This document shows positions 26,023 to 34,800 of a DNA stretch of 64,000 bases, piece after piece. The stretch is taken from positions 1,240,001 to 1,304,000 of the forward strand of contig NZ_CP014161.1 in the NCBI RefSeq assembly GCF_001543175.1, in the 5' to 3' direction. Both the position numbers and the translations under genes were made by a program. Numbering within the stretch: the stretch's first letter is position 1; the number at the start of each line of letters is the position of its first letter. The notes below the pieces were generated by a model, which was not told the DNA's origin, ran no database searches, and saw only the letters and a list, made by a program, of their open reading frames with translations. The DNA comes from Aerococcus urinae. GTDB lineage: Bacteria > Bacillota > Bacilli > Lactobacillales > Aerococcaceae.

Positions 26023-27297
26023 CTAATGTTTATTAAATAGCGGTCGATATTGATTTCTTATTCTCAAGGCCCGTATTTCATCAATGATATTTAAAAATAG
26101 AGCGACCAAAATAACTATACTTCCCGGCAAATTGAGCCATTGGGAATATTCTGGAAATATAACCCCTAAAGACATGGGAAAACCCACTACAGCTGTCATA
26201 TAAATAGCTCCTATAATGGCCATATTTAATATTTTTCCTCTTAAAAATTTTTCAGTTGGCTTACCGGGATTGATGCCATCGATATAGTCCCCAGATTTTT
26301 GTAAGTTTTCACTTAATTGTTCGGGATCAACATTAACAAAAGCAAACCCAAGGCTTAATGCAATAATTAGTAGGACATACAAGAAAGCGCCCAAGGGCTG
26401 AGTCATACTCAACTGGTATTGTAAATTCCTCAATAAGTCAAGATTAGGAAAGAATATCAGTATTAAGTCAATGATATATCGCGGTAAGAGGGCTAAAGTC
26501 ATGGCATACATGATAGCCATCCCCCCACTCGGATTTAATTTAATCGGCAAGTAAGATTTTTCAGTAAAATTATTATTTATCATTACTCGGTTTATCGGAA
26601 TCCTTAATTCAGCCCGATCCATTACAATAGTAGTAAATGCTGTCATTAAAGCAAAAACCGAAACACTAATTAATAATACTTGTTCAATAAATGACGCTCG
26701 ATAAATTAAGAAAATCCTCAATGCAGCAAAATTACTTGGCATCCTTAGAAGCATATTAGCTAAAATAATGATCGTTTGGCCACCAATCCCAGCTTCTTGG
26801 TTACGTCCACCTAGCCAAATGGTAAAGAAAGTCCCCGCAACTAAAGCTAAAATAATTGTCCCATAAGCCATAAAGTCACTAGACATTATAGTCCCTTGTA
26901 AGGGAGTCAGCGGATAAGTTACCGCTAAAGTAATCGCTTGAACTAAGGCAAGGATTAAGGTCAGCAGGTTGCGATAATAATTATCCAGTCTAGGAGGGAC
27001 TTTCAGTGCTTTATACCATTTAGACATGGAGATAAAACGCCAAATGATCATAGTCGACATATATGGCCCTAGCCCTAAACTTAATAAAGAAGCTTGTTCA
27101 AAGCTACCACCAGTTGCACTTAGGGCTAATGAAAGAAAGTCATTTCCAGAAGGACTTTGCTGAATAGCCTGCCAATCAACTAAGGGTAAAGGAATGGAAC
27201 GTCCAATGATATAGACAATCAGAATTATGGCAGTAAATAATAACTTTTTATAAAGAAGTGGTAGACGAAATCTGTTTTCTTTATTTTGGATAGCCAC
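26023..27297 (-). CDS. secY2: Accessory Sec translocase channel SecY2
   Basis: A 424-residue, ten-helix SecY paralogue forming the membrane channel for the adhesin. SecY features include FSLATGGSFEQAS-like plug region (LSATGGSFEQASLLSLGLGPYMSTMIIW), GIGGQTIIILANM and the NPGKPTEKFLRGKI loop. It is shorter in the cytosolic loops than housekeeping SecY. The start is GTG at 27297 with AAAGG 12 bases upstream. A 98-base gap with a hairpin separates it from gtf3. It is the first of the export genes secY2-asp1-asp2-asp3-secA2. Confidence 0.93.
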   Translation of the reverse strand: MAIQNKENRFRLPLLYKKLLFTAIILIVYIIGRSIPLPLVDWQAIQQSPSGNDFLSLALSATGGSFEQASLLSLGLGPYMSTMIIWRFISMSKWYKALKVPPRLDNYYRNLLTLILALVQAITLAVTYPLTPLQGTIMSSDFMAYGTIILALVAGTFFTIWLGGRNQEAGIGGQTIIILANMLLRMPSNFAALRIFLIYRASFIEQVLLISVSVFALMTAFTTIVMDRAELRIPINRVMINNNFTEKSYLPIKLNPSGGMAIMYAMTLALLPRYIIDLILIFFPNLDLLRNLQYQLSMTQPLGAFLYVLLIIALSLGFAFVNVDPEQLSENLQKSGDYIDGINPGKPTEKFLRGKILNMAIIGAIYMTAVVGFPMSLGVIFPEYSQWLNLPGSIVILVALFLNIIDEIRALRIRNQYRPLFNKH

Positions 27298-27335
27298 TAA
27301 TTAAACAACCTTTCATACCATGTAAATAGTAAATT

Positions 27336-27365
27336 AGAGGCAAGGAATTGATTGCCTTTGCCTCT
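27336..27365 (-). other. Hairpin between gtf3 and secY2
   Basis: AGAGGCAA pairs with TTGCCTCT across 14 bases. There is no T tract, so it may be an RNA processing or stability element separating glycosylation genes from export genes rather than a terminator. Confidence 0.4.
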
Positions 27366-27395
27366 ATTGTGACATAAGAATAACTTGTATTTATT

Positions 27396-28850
27396 CTATT
27401 TGTTTACTCGATCCTCTTGCAATTTTATCTGACCAATTAGATCTTGATAATTTTCTTGTCCAAAGATATTATTAGGATTCAATAAATCTATCTGATGACA
27501 ATAACCTTCAAATGAATATATCCTTAAACCAAGATTGCTAGCTTTTGTCACTATATCTTCCACTTCTACCCCGTAATTGATATCTAGATAAATATTAGCC
27601 TTTAATAAAAGAGTATTAATCTGTTCTCTTCCTGCCGCTGGATAGAGAGACACATTAGGATATTTTTCTAAGTCCAATAAGCGATCTGACATTTGCGTTT
27701 GAGCCGCAATATGGAATTGATAATTGGGTAAAGCTTGAATAATTTCATCAATATGCAATAAGTAATCCTGAGCCGTCAAAATAAAAATATTATGGTCTTG
27801 TCGCATTAACGGACAATGACTGAGGTCCCCTTCAAAAGCTGAAAGTCCCCGACTAAAGATTTTAAAAACAGTTGCCGTTAAGAGACGTTGGGTAAAGTAG
27901 CCTTTGGTGATCAATTGACGAAAGTTAGCAACACTATTGATTAGTTCCTGATAAGTACTTTCTGACATGTTTTCTATAACCTCATTAGCTTCTTCTAATG
28001 ACTTGACGACAAAGCCTAGGCCATTGTCTTCAATAATTTTTTTATTTGATAAGCTTTCAGGAACAAATACAGGAATGCCTGCAGCTAAATACGTACTCAA
28101 TTTATGGGTAATACACATTTGGAAATAGTCTTGAATATAATCTTGATCAGTCCAGACCAGCCCAAAACCGCCCTTAGATAAGTTTGTTAAGAGTTCATAA
28201 TCAGGTAACCAGCCCTTAATAGTGACCGATTGCGGTAAGTCCAAGTCTCTAGCATGATTTGAATAAACATCGATAGGAGTCTCAAGTGACCAGTGCTTGA
28301 TAAAATCAAATTTGTTGATATCCCCCGCAAAATGAATCCTCTTTTGAAAGGAAATATCCCTAGGTTGGAAATCAGTTGGATGGTCCCACATAGCTTGGAC
28401 TAAGATCTTATTGACCGTTAGCCCTTCTAAGTAAAGGCGTTGATACATTTCTTGAGAAGGAACAATTACCAATTCAGCTTCATTGTAAATTTCAATAAGA
28501 GAACTCATCAAATAATAATTTTGAGGGAACATGATTGGTGGTATATCATGTATAAACACTGCTAGATGTGCTTTGAAAGTATACTTAATTTTATCAATTA
28601 AGGCCCTTTCAAAACGACTATCGTTCCATGTTGGTAATTGAACAACCACTAGGTCACCTTGACTAACTCCAGCTAAGATGCCATCCAAGCGTTTACTTAA
28701 TTCCTGATCAGAATCGTAAGAAGACTCATAGGCATAAATAGCTAATTCATTAAAATCTAATTTTTGAGCAATTGACATTGTCATCTCTTGAGAAATTAAT
28801 GCTGTACTTGCAGCAGAGTGACCATGCAAATTGGTAATATGCTTTCTCAT
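27396..28850 (-). CDS. gtf3: Gtf3/Nss-type glycosyltransferase with extra C-terminal module
   Basis: A 484-residue cytosolic enzyme. Residues 1-340 match the Gtf3 (Nss) family of serine-rich adhesin loci: MRKHITNLHGHSAASTALISQ, RLDGILAGVSQGDLVVVQLPTWND, FIHDIPPIMFPQNYYLM. In S. parasanguinis Gtf3 adds glucose to GlcNAc already placed on Fap1 by GtfA/GtfB. Gtf3 proteins usually stop near residue 330-340. Here an additional module of about 125 residues (from about 354, with ANIYLDINY) is fused, homologous to the C-terminus of the neighbouring GtfB. AGGAAGG lies upstream of the ATG, 28 bases after gtfB. Donor specificity is inferred from the family only. Confidence 0.85.
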   Translation of the reverse strand: MRKHITNLHGHSAASTALISQEMTMSIAQKLDFNELAIYAYESSYDSDQELSKRLDGILAGVSQGDLVVVQLPTWNDSRFERALIDKIKYTFKAHLAVFIHDIPPIMFPQNYYLMSSLIEIYNEAELVIVPSQEMYQRLYLEGLTVNKILVQAMWDHPTDFQPRDISFQKRIHFAGDINKFDFIKHWSLETPIDVYSNHARDLDLPQSVTIKGWLPDYELLTNLSKGGFGLVWTDQDYIQDYFQMCITHKLSTYLAAGIPVFVPESLSNKKIIEDNGLGFVVKSLEEANEVIENMSESTYQELINSVANFRQLITKGYFTQRLLTATVFKIFSRGLSAFEGDLSHCPLMRQDHNIFILTAQDYLLHIDEIIQALPNYQFHIAAQTQMSDRLLDLEKYPNVSLYPAAGREQINTLLLKANIYLDINYGVEVEDIVTKASNLGLRIYSFEGYCHQIDLLNPNNIFGQENYQDLIGQIKLQEDRVNK

Positions 28851-28878
28851 CGATTAACCTACCTTCCTAGCAACTTCT

Positions 28879-30201
28879 TTATCCATTAAATATAGCTTGG
28901 TATACTTCTTTACCAACATGATTGGATTGGACAATTTGGGAGGAAATGGCTTGCTGCCATTGCTTTTGATTATTTCCTAAAATTTTGATTGTATTTGACA
29001 AGGAAGCAGCTTCTTCAATTGAAAAAATAAATTCATCGGCGATATAGGCCTTCTTGTGCATGGTTTCTTCAAATGCCATGTTTAAGCAATGAAACTCAAA
29101 AGCTGCGCGAACTGCATCAACAATTTCATTGCCATGATTAATATCTAAGTAAAAACAAGCCTGTTTGAGTAGTTTTTGAATCAAATCCATAGAAATATTA
29201 GGATAGAGTTGTACATTAGGATATTGCCCATAATCCATTAATCTCTCTGACATTTCCGTTACGGCACCGATCCTAAATTGAAAATCAGGCAAATTGTCTA
29301 ACAAAAGATCTAATTGTTCGATCTGATCAGAATTAGTTAATATTAAAATTTCTTTAGCAAATTCTTTGCCCTCAAGTATAGGATAAATATAGCCTAAGGG
29401 TTTAATCGCCTCACTTGGTAGTTGATTTAATTCACATAATTCCAGTGCACGTTGGTAAGTGGCCTGGTCAGGAATAATGACCTGATTACACCGTGGTGTC
29501 TGCCCATTCAGAATGAGCTGCATATTACCGGGAATCTCTTCTGACAAAGTTTCATGCCAAATTAAAATATCCTGACCTTGTCGTGGAAGAGTGTGCGAAA
29601 TTAAGAAAGGAGTTGCCAATGAATTTATAATTATTCGCTCCAAAGGTAGACCAGATCTCAATAAGTAAAATAGGAAAAACTCCCTTTGATTATGAAAAAT
29701 CTTCTTTTTCCCTTGCCAATCCAAGATAACGTTACCAGTCACAAAGTTATCAACAATAACATCATGACCCCTAGTGTCAAAATAGATCTTCATGTGCGTA
29801 TCCTGGCCATGTCGAATGATTTGAGCATAGCGACGCCCAAACTGATTATAACAATCCGTCCACATGATCTGCTCTTTATCATTCAACCAATCCACTGTCT
29901 TAACTAGACGCTGTCCACTATTAGTAAAGTAATGGATATTGGCCCGCTTATGGTGGTAATCCCAGACGCTGGCTGAAGTATTTGTTGCTTTTATCTCCCA
30001 ATTTAAGGGAACTGGCACTTCATTAAAATATAGCGGACTCCCTTCCTCTTCCCCCATAAAAAAGCGATAAGGAGAAGTCGTTCCTTGGGGTAAAAATCCA
30101 TCCTCATTTAAAATCACAGTGGGAAAATTAAATCCAGCACGGAGCATGGATTGGTGAAAATCCCGCGTGGCTTCATCATAATTATCAAATAATTGAATCA
30201 T
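28879..30201 (-). CDS. gtfB: Adhesin glycosylation chaperone GtfB
   Basis: A 440-residue cytosolic partner of GtfA. The two form an O-GlcNAc transferase in which GtfB binds the serine-rich substrate and does not itself transfer sugar. It starts MIQLFDNYDEATRDFHQSMLRAGFN and contains the GtfB core YHHKRANIHYF...DWLNDKEQIMW. The start is set at 30201, giving an ATGA overlap with gtfA and GGAGGAGG eight bases upstream; the frame is open to 30231. The C-terminal region (about 284-405, with CFYLDINHGNE) is shared with Gtf3 and the GT2 enzyme of this locus. Confidence 0.92.
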   Translation of the reverse strand: MIQLFDNYDEATRDFHQSMLRAGFNFPTVILNEDGFLPQGTTSPYRFFMGEEEGSPLYFNEVPVPLNWEIKATNTSASVWDYHHKRANIHYFTNSGQRLVKTVDWLNDKEQIMWTDCYNQFGRRYAQIIRHGQDTHMKIYFDTRGHDVIVDNFVTGNVILDWQGKKKIFHNQREFFLFYLLRSGLPLERIIINSLATPFLISHTLPRQGQDILIWHETLSEEIPGNMQLILNGQTPRCNQVIIPDQATYQRALELCELNQLPSEAIKPLGYIYPILEGKEFAKEILILTNSDQIEQLDLLLDNLPDFQFRIGAVTEMSERLMDYGQYPNVQLYPNISMDLIQKLLKQACFYLDINHGNEIVDAVRAAFEFHCLNMAFEETMHKKAYIADEFIFSIEEAASLSNTIKILGNNQKQWQQAISSQIVQSNHVGKEVYQAIFNG

Positions 30202-31712
30202 GCTTGGACCTCCTCCACTAACTGCTTCCATGCATTTTCTACTTGCTTGTGTAAATATTGCTTAGCAATAGAGTATGACCATTCGCGCATAGCTGGACGG
30301 TCCGCTATTTGGAAATAACTTATAATCGCTTGAGCAAATGAGTTAATAATCTCTTCTCGCTCCATCTCACGGTTAAAAGGTAAGAGATAACCATTTTTCT
30401 TATTGTCAATGAAGGTTGGATTCCCATAAGGAACATCTAAACCAATCATAGCCTGTCCTGCACTCAGTGCTTCAACTAAAGTTAATCCAAAGCCTTCACT
30501 GGTTGAGGCGGTGAGATAGAGAGGATATTGTGGGTAAATTTCATCTAAATGTTGATGACCCTTGAGTTCAATATAATCTGCTGCATTAAATCGGTTGATT
30601 TGCTCCTGTAAACTCTTTCTTTTTCCACCTTCGCCATAAATATCAAATTGCACTTGTGGAAGTTGATCGTGAACCTTGACGACTGCTTCAATGAGCCAAT
30701 CAATATTCTTCTCCCCAGCTAAACGAGAAGCAGTCATCATGGCGTAAGGATTGGTATGACTATCAGCTAGCGTTAAGTGATCAACACTTCCTACTGGAAT
30801 TGTATAAACCACCGGCTGTATGCCGAAATAATGATCAAATTGCTCTATGAGTTTCTGGGTCTGAGCTTGGGTTGAAGTAATATAGAAATCAAATTGTCCA
30901 TAATGCATAAAAGGATACTCATAATGATTATTCCACAGGATATTCTGATCATTAGTTAAAGGCTGATTATAATGCTCAGCATGCACAACTGATCCTAGCT
31001 TAGCTCCATTTAAATTGTCTAGGAGGCCCTGACCAATGCCATCGGAGCGGTCTAGTAAAACAATGTCTTGATCAGTTAAGGCTAATTTTTCTATAAAGTA
31101 AGCGACTAACTCTTCCTTGGAATAGATAATACGATCTTTAAAGCGGTAAGTCGAACCGCCTTGGTTAATAAATTCTTCATAAGCGGTGGTGCCATCTTGA
31201 TTAAAATAACGTCGCATATAGAGCAAAGCTTTATTATTATTTGGGGCATAGTATTCAGTTAAAAATTTAAAACGATTAAAGAAATCTTTCCGAATTAATT
31301 TGTTGTTAGCAGTATATTCTACCCGATCAACAAGATCTTCCCCTTCTCTTGACAGGTAACACATAGCAAACTGCTTACCTTGATCATAGGTCAATTTTAC
31401 CCGGCGATTATCTAGCCTTTCTTCCTCAGGGCTATCAGATAGCTTTTCTTTAATTTGGTCAAGTGTGACTGTTGTTTGACTAAGTGGGATATCAGTAAAG
31501 TATAAATACATCCAAATAACATCCTCATTAGCAAAACCAATATTTTCAGTAAAATGAGCAATATTTTCATTCAAAATCAGATCGGTAAAAATAAATTTAC
31601 AGTCTAAGGATAATTCTTTAAAAATATGATAACGGTAAATCTGCGCATACTCTACGCCACTCGATGCCCAGCCTATTCCCTTATTAATATTATAGATAGT
31701 CAGAGTAACCAC
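30198..31712 (-). CDS. gtfA: Adhesin O-GlcNAc transferase GtfA
   Basis: A GT-B (GT4) enzyme of about 504 residues that starts O-glycosylation of Ser/Thr in the adhesin, using UDP-GlcNAc in known relatives. The opening TIYNINKGIGWASSGVEYAQIYR is diagnostic. The C-terminal nucleotide-sugar part carries ASRLAGEKNIDWLIEAV and ASTSEGFGLTLVEALS. The longest frame starts with GTG at 31712, but AAGGA ends only one base before it. Family members begin (M)TIYNIN, and a CTG at 31703 has much better spacing, so the true initiator is uncertain. It overlaps gtfB by 4 bases. Confidence 0.93.
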   Translation of the reverse strand: MVTLTIYNINKGIGWASSGVEYAQIYRYHIFKELSLDCKFIFTDLILNENIAHFTENIGFANEDVIWMYLYFTDIPLSQTTVTLDQIKEKLSDSPEEERLDNRRVKLTYDQGKQFAMCYLSREGEDLVDRVEYTANNKLIRKDFFNRFKFLTEYYAPNNNKALLYMRRYFNQDGTTAYEEFINQGGSTYRFKDRIIYSKEELVAYFIEKLALTDQDIVLLDRSDGIGQGLLDNLNGAKLGSVVHAEHYNQPLTNDQNILWNNHYEYPFMHYGQFDFYITSTQAQTQKLIEQFDHYFGIQPVVYTIPVGSVDHLTLADSHTNPYAMMTASRLAGEKNIDWLIEAVVKVHDQLPQVQFDIYGEGGKRKSLQEQINRFNAADYIELKGHQHLDEIYPQYPLYLTASTSEGFGLTLVEALSAGQAMIGLDVPYGNPTFIDNKKNGYLLPFNREMEREEIINSFAQAIISYFQIADRPAMREWSYSIAKQYLHKQVENAWKQLVEEVQA

Positions 31713-31725
31713 TTCCTTACTTTGT

Positions 31726-31734
31726 ATTATATCA
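31726..31734 (-). promoter_or_regulatory. Extended -10 promoter for gtfA
   Basis: On the minus strand TGATATAAT gives TATAAT with the TGn extension, 14 bases before the GTG at 31712. Its -35 region would overlap the hairpin at 31749-31779. It would allow the gtf/sec genes to be transcribed independently of the adhesin. Confidence 0.45.
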
Positions 31735-31748
31735 AAGCTTTATCTTTA

Positions 31749-31779
31749 GGATGTTAGAGAACCATTCTCTAGCATCCTA
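31749..31779 (-). terminator. Second intergenic hairpin between adhesin and gtfA
   Basis: AGGATGCTAGAGAA pairs with TTCTCTAACATCCT (one G-T pair), a very stable stem. Only a weak T-rich tail follows on the minus strand. It may act as an attenuator or RNA-stabilising element. Confidence 0.5.
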
Positions 31780-31790
31780 AAAACAAAGCT

Positions 31791-31819
31791 AGAGGGTAAG
31801 ATATAAATTCTTACCCTCT
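31791..31819 (-). terminator. Hairpin at the end of the adhesin gene
   Basis: AGAGGGTAAGA pairs perfectly with TCTTACCCTCT around a 7-base loop. On the minus strand AGCTTTGTTTTT follows, so it is a likely terminator, possibly leaky. Confidence 0.6.
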
Positions 31820-31848
31820 TTTGCTTTGCTTAAGATAAATCAACAATT

Positions 31849-34800
31849 CTATGCATCATTATCTTTCTTTCTCTTGAAACCTAAAGCACTTAGGCCTGCA
31901 AGGATTGCAGCTAATCCTGCGCCGAGAACAGAAGTATTTTGGGCTCCTGTTTGAGGCAAGAAACCTGATTGCTTAATTTCAACTTGAGAATCTTGATCAC
32001 TTATCAAAGCACTTTGTGAGCTTGATTCTGATGTAGATTCAGAAGCTTCGATAGTTTCAGAAGAGCTAATGCTTGCAGATCCATGTTCTTGAGCAGGTTC
32101 CAAATCAGAGACACTTGCTGATTCTGAAGCTAATTGACTTTCGCTAATACTTTCAGAACTTGAAGAGTCAGACTCACTAGAGTCGATTGGCGCTGCTGCA
32201 TCTTCAGATTCAGAGGCAGACACACTTGCTGATTCTGAAGCAGATACGCTTACGGACTCGGATGCCGAAGCACTGCTGCTTGCAGAGTTAGAGGCTGAAG
32301 CACTGGAGCTTGCGGACTCAGACGCTGAGGCGCTGGAGCTTGCAGACTCGGACGCTGAAGCGCTAGAGCTTGCGGACTCAGACGCCGAGGCGCTAGAGCT
32401 TGCGGATGCCGATGCTGAGGCGCTCGAACTTGCAGACTCAGATGCGGATGCACTTGAACTTGATGAGTCTGACGCTGAAGCGCTGGAGCTTGCGGACTCG
32501 GACGCTGAAGCGCTGGAGCTTGCAGATTCTGATGCCGATGCACTGCTGCTTGCGGAGTCGGATGCGGAAGCACTCGAACTTGCGGACTCGGACGCTGAAG
32601 CGCTAGAGCTTGCGGACTCAGACGCTGAAGCGCTGGAGCTTGCAGATTCTGATGCCAATGCACTCGAACTTGCAGATTCAGACGCTGAGGCACTCGAACT
32701 TGCGGACTCGGACGCTAAAGCGCTCGAACTTGAGGACTCGGACGCTAAAGCGCTCGAACTTGAGGATTCAGACGCGGACGCACTGGAGCTTGCCGATTCG
32801 AATACCGAGGCACTGGAGCTTGCAGACTCAGATGCGGATGCACTTGAACTTGATGAGTCTGAAGCTGAAGCGCTAGAGCTTGCGGACGCAGACGCTGAAG
32901 CGCTGGAGCTTGCAGAGTCTGATGCCGATGCACTGCTGCTTGCGGACGCAGATGCAGAGGCGCTGGAGCTTGCAGACTCGGATGCTGAAGCACTGGAGCT
33001 TGCGGACGCAGACGCTGAAGCGCTGGAGCTTGCAGAGTCGGACGCTGAAGCACTGCTGCTTGCAGATTCCGATGCCGAGGCACTGGAGCTTGCGGACTCG
33101 GATGCTGAAGCACTCGAACTTGCGGAGTCTGATGTTGAAGCGCTGGAGCTTGCAGATTCGGACGCTGAGGCACTCGAACTTGCGGATTCCGATGCGGACC
33201 CACTGCTGCTTGAGGACTCAGACGCTGAAGCGCTCGAACTTGCAGATTCCGATGCGGACGCACTGGAACTTGCAGAGGCTGAGGCCGATGCACTCGAACT
33301 TGCGGACTCAGACGCTGAAGCGCTGGAGCTTGCAGAGTCAGAGGCCGAAGCACTGGAGCTTGCGGATTCCGATGCCGACGCACTCGAACTTGCAGAGTCG
33401 GACGCTGAAGCACTGGAGCTTGCAGAGGCTGAGGCCGATGCGCTCGAACTTGCAGAGTCGGACGCTGAAGCACTGGAGCTTGCAGAGGCTGAGGCCGATG
33501 CGCTCGAACTTGCAGAGTCAGACGCTGAAGCACTGGAGCTTGCGGATTCCGATGCCGACGCACTCGAACTTGCAGAGGCTGAGGCCGATGCACTGGAGCT
33601 TGCAGAGGCTGAGGCCGATGCGCTCGAACTTGCAGACTCAGACGCTGAAGCACTGGAGCTTGCGGATTCCGATGCCGACGCACTCGAACTTGCAGAGGCT
33701 GACGCTGAGGCACTCGAACTTGCAGAGTCAGAGGCCGAAGCACTGGAGCTTGCAGAGTCGGACGCTGAAGCGCTCGAACTTGCAGATTCCGATGCGGACG
33801 CACTGGAACTTGCAGAGGCTGAGGCCGATGCACTCGAACTTGCAGACTCAGACGCTGAAGCGCTGGAGCTTGCAGAGTCAGAGGCCGAAGCACTGGAGCT
33901 TGCAGAGTCGGACGCTGAAGCGCTGGAGCTTGCAGAGTCAGAGGCCGAAGCACTGGAGCTTGCAGAGTCGGACGCTGAAGCGCTCGAACTTGCAGAGTCG
34001 GACGCTGAAGCACTGGAGCTTGCAGAGGCTGAGGCCGATGCGCTCGAACTTGCAGACTCAGACGCTGAAGCACTGGAGCTTGCGGATTCCGATGCCGACG
34101 CACTCGAACTTGCAGAGGCTGACGCTGAGGCACTCGAACTTGCAGAGTCAGAGGCCGAAGCACTGGAGCTTGCAGAGGCTGAGGCCGATGCGCTCGAACT
34201 TGCAGACTCAGACGCTGAAGCACTGGAGCTTGCGGATTCCGATGCCGACGCACTCGAACTTGCAGAGGCTGAGGCTGAGGCACTCGAACTTGCAGAGTCA
34301 GAGGCCGAAGCACTGGAGCTTGCAGAGGCTGAGGCCGATGCGCTCGAACTTGCAGAGTCGGACGCTGAAGCGCTAGAGCTTGCGGACTCAGACGCTGAAG
34401 CGCTGGAGCTTGCAGATTCTGATGCCGATGCACTCGAACTTGCAGAGTCGGACGCTAAAGCGCTCGAACTTGAGGATTCAGACGCGGACCCACTGCTGCT
34501 TGCAGACTCGGATGCTGAAGCACTGGAGCTTGCGGACGCAGACGCTGAAGCGCTGGAGCTTGCAGAGTCGGACGCTGAAGCACTGCTGCTTGCAGATTCC
34601 GATGCCGAGGCACTGGAGCTTGCGGACTCAGAGGCTGAAGCACTCGAACTTGATGACTCGGATGCTGAGGCGCTGGAGCTTGCGGATTCCGATGCCGAAG
34701 CACTGGAGCTTGAGGACTCAGATGCGGACGCACTCGAACTTGCGGATTCCGATGCCGATGCACTCGAACTTGCGGACGCAGACGCTGAAGCACTAGAGCT

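Noticed and set aside
32880-34376. Antisense frame of 498 codons opposite the adhesin repeats, and shorter ones beside it
   Set aside because: Same cause: repeat periodicity. The sequence (KRWSLQ, KHWSLR repeats) mirrors the adhesin codons and has no independent start signal.
32745-34433. Long stop-free frames in the serine-rich region, on the same strand in another frame (562 and 442 codons)
   Set aside because: They are by-products of the 30-base repeat, which avoids stops in several frames. The peptides are low-complexity (LQAPALQRPS-like), with no ribosome site or domain.
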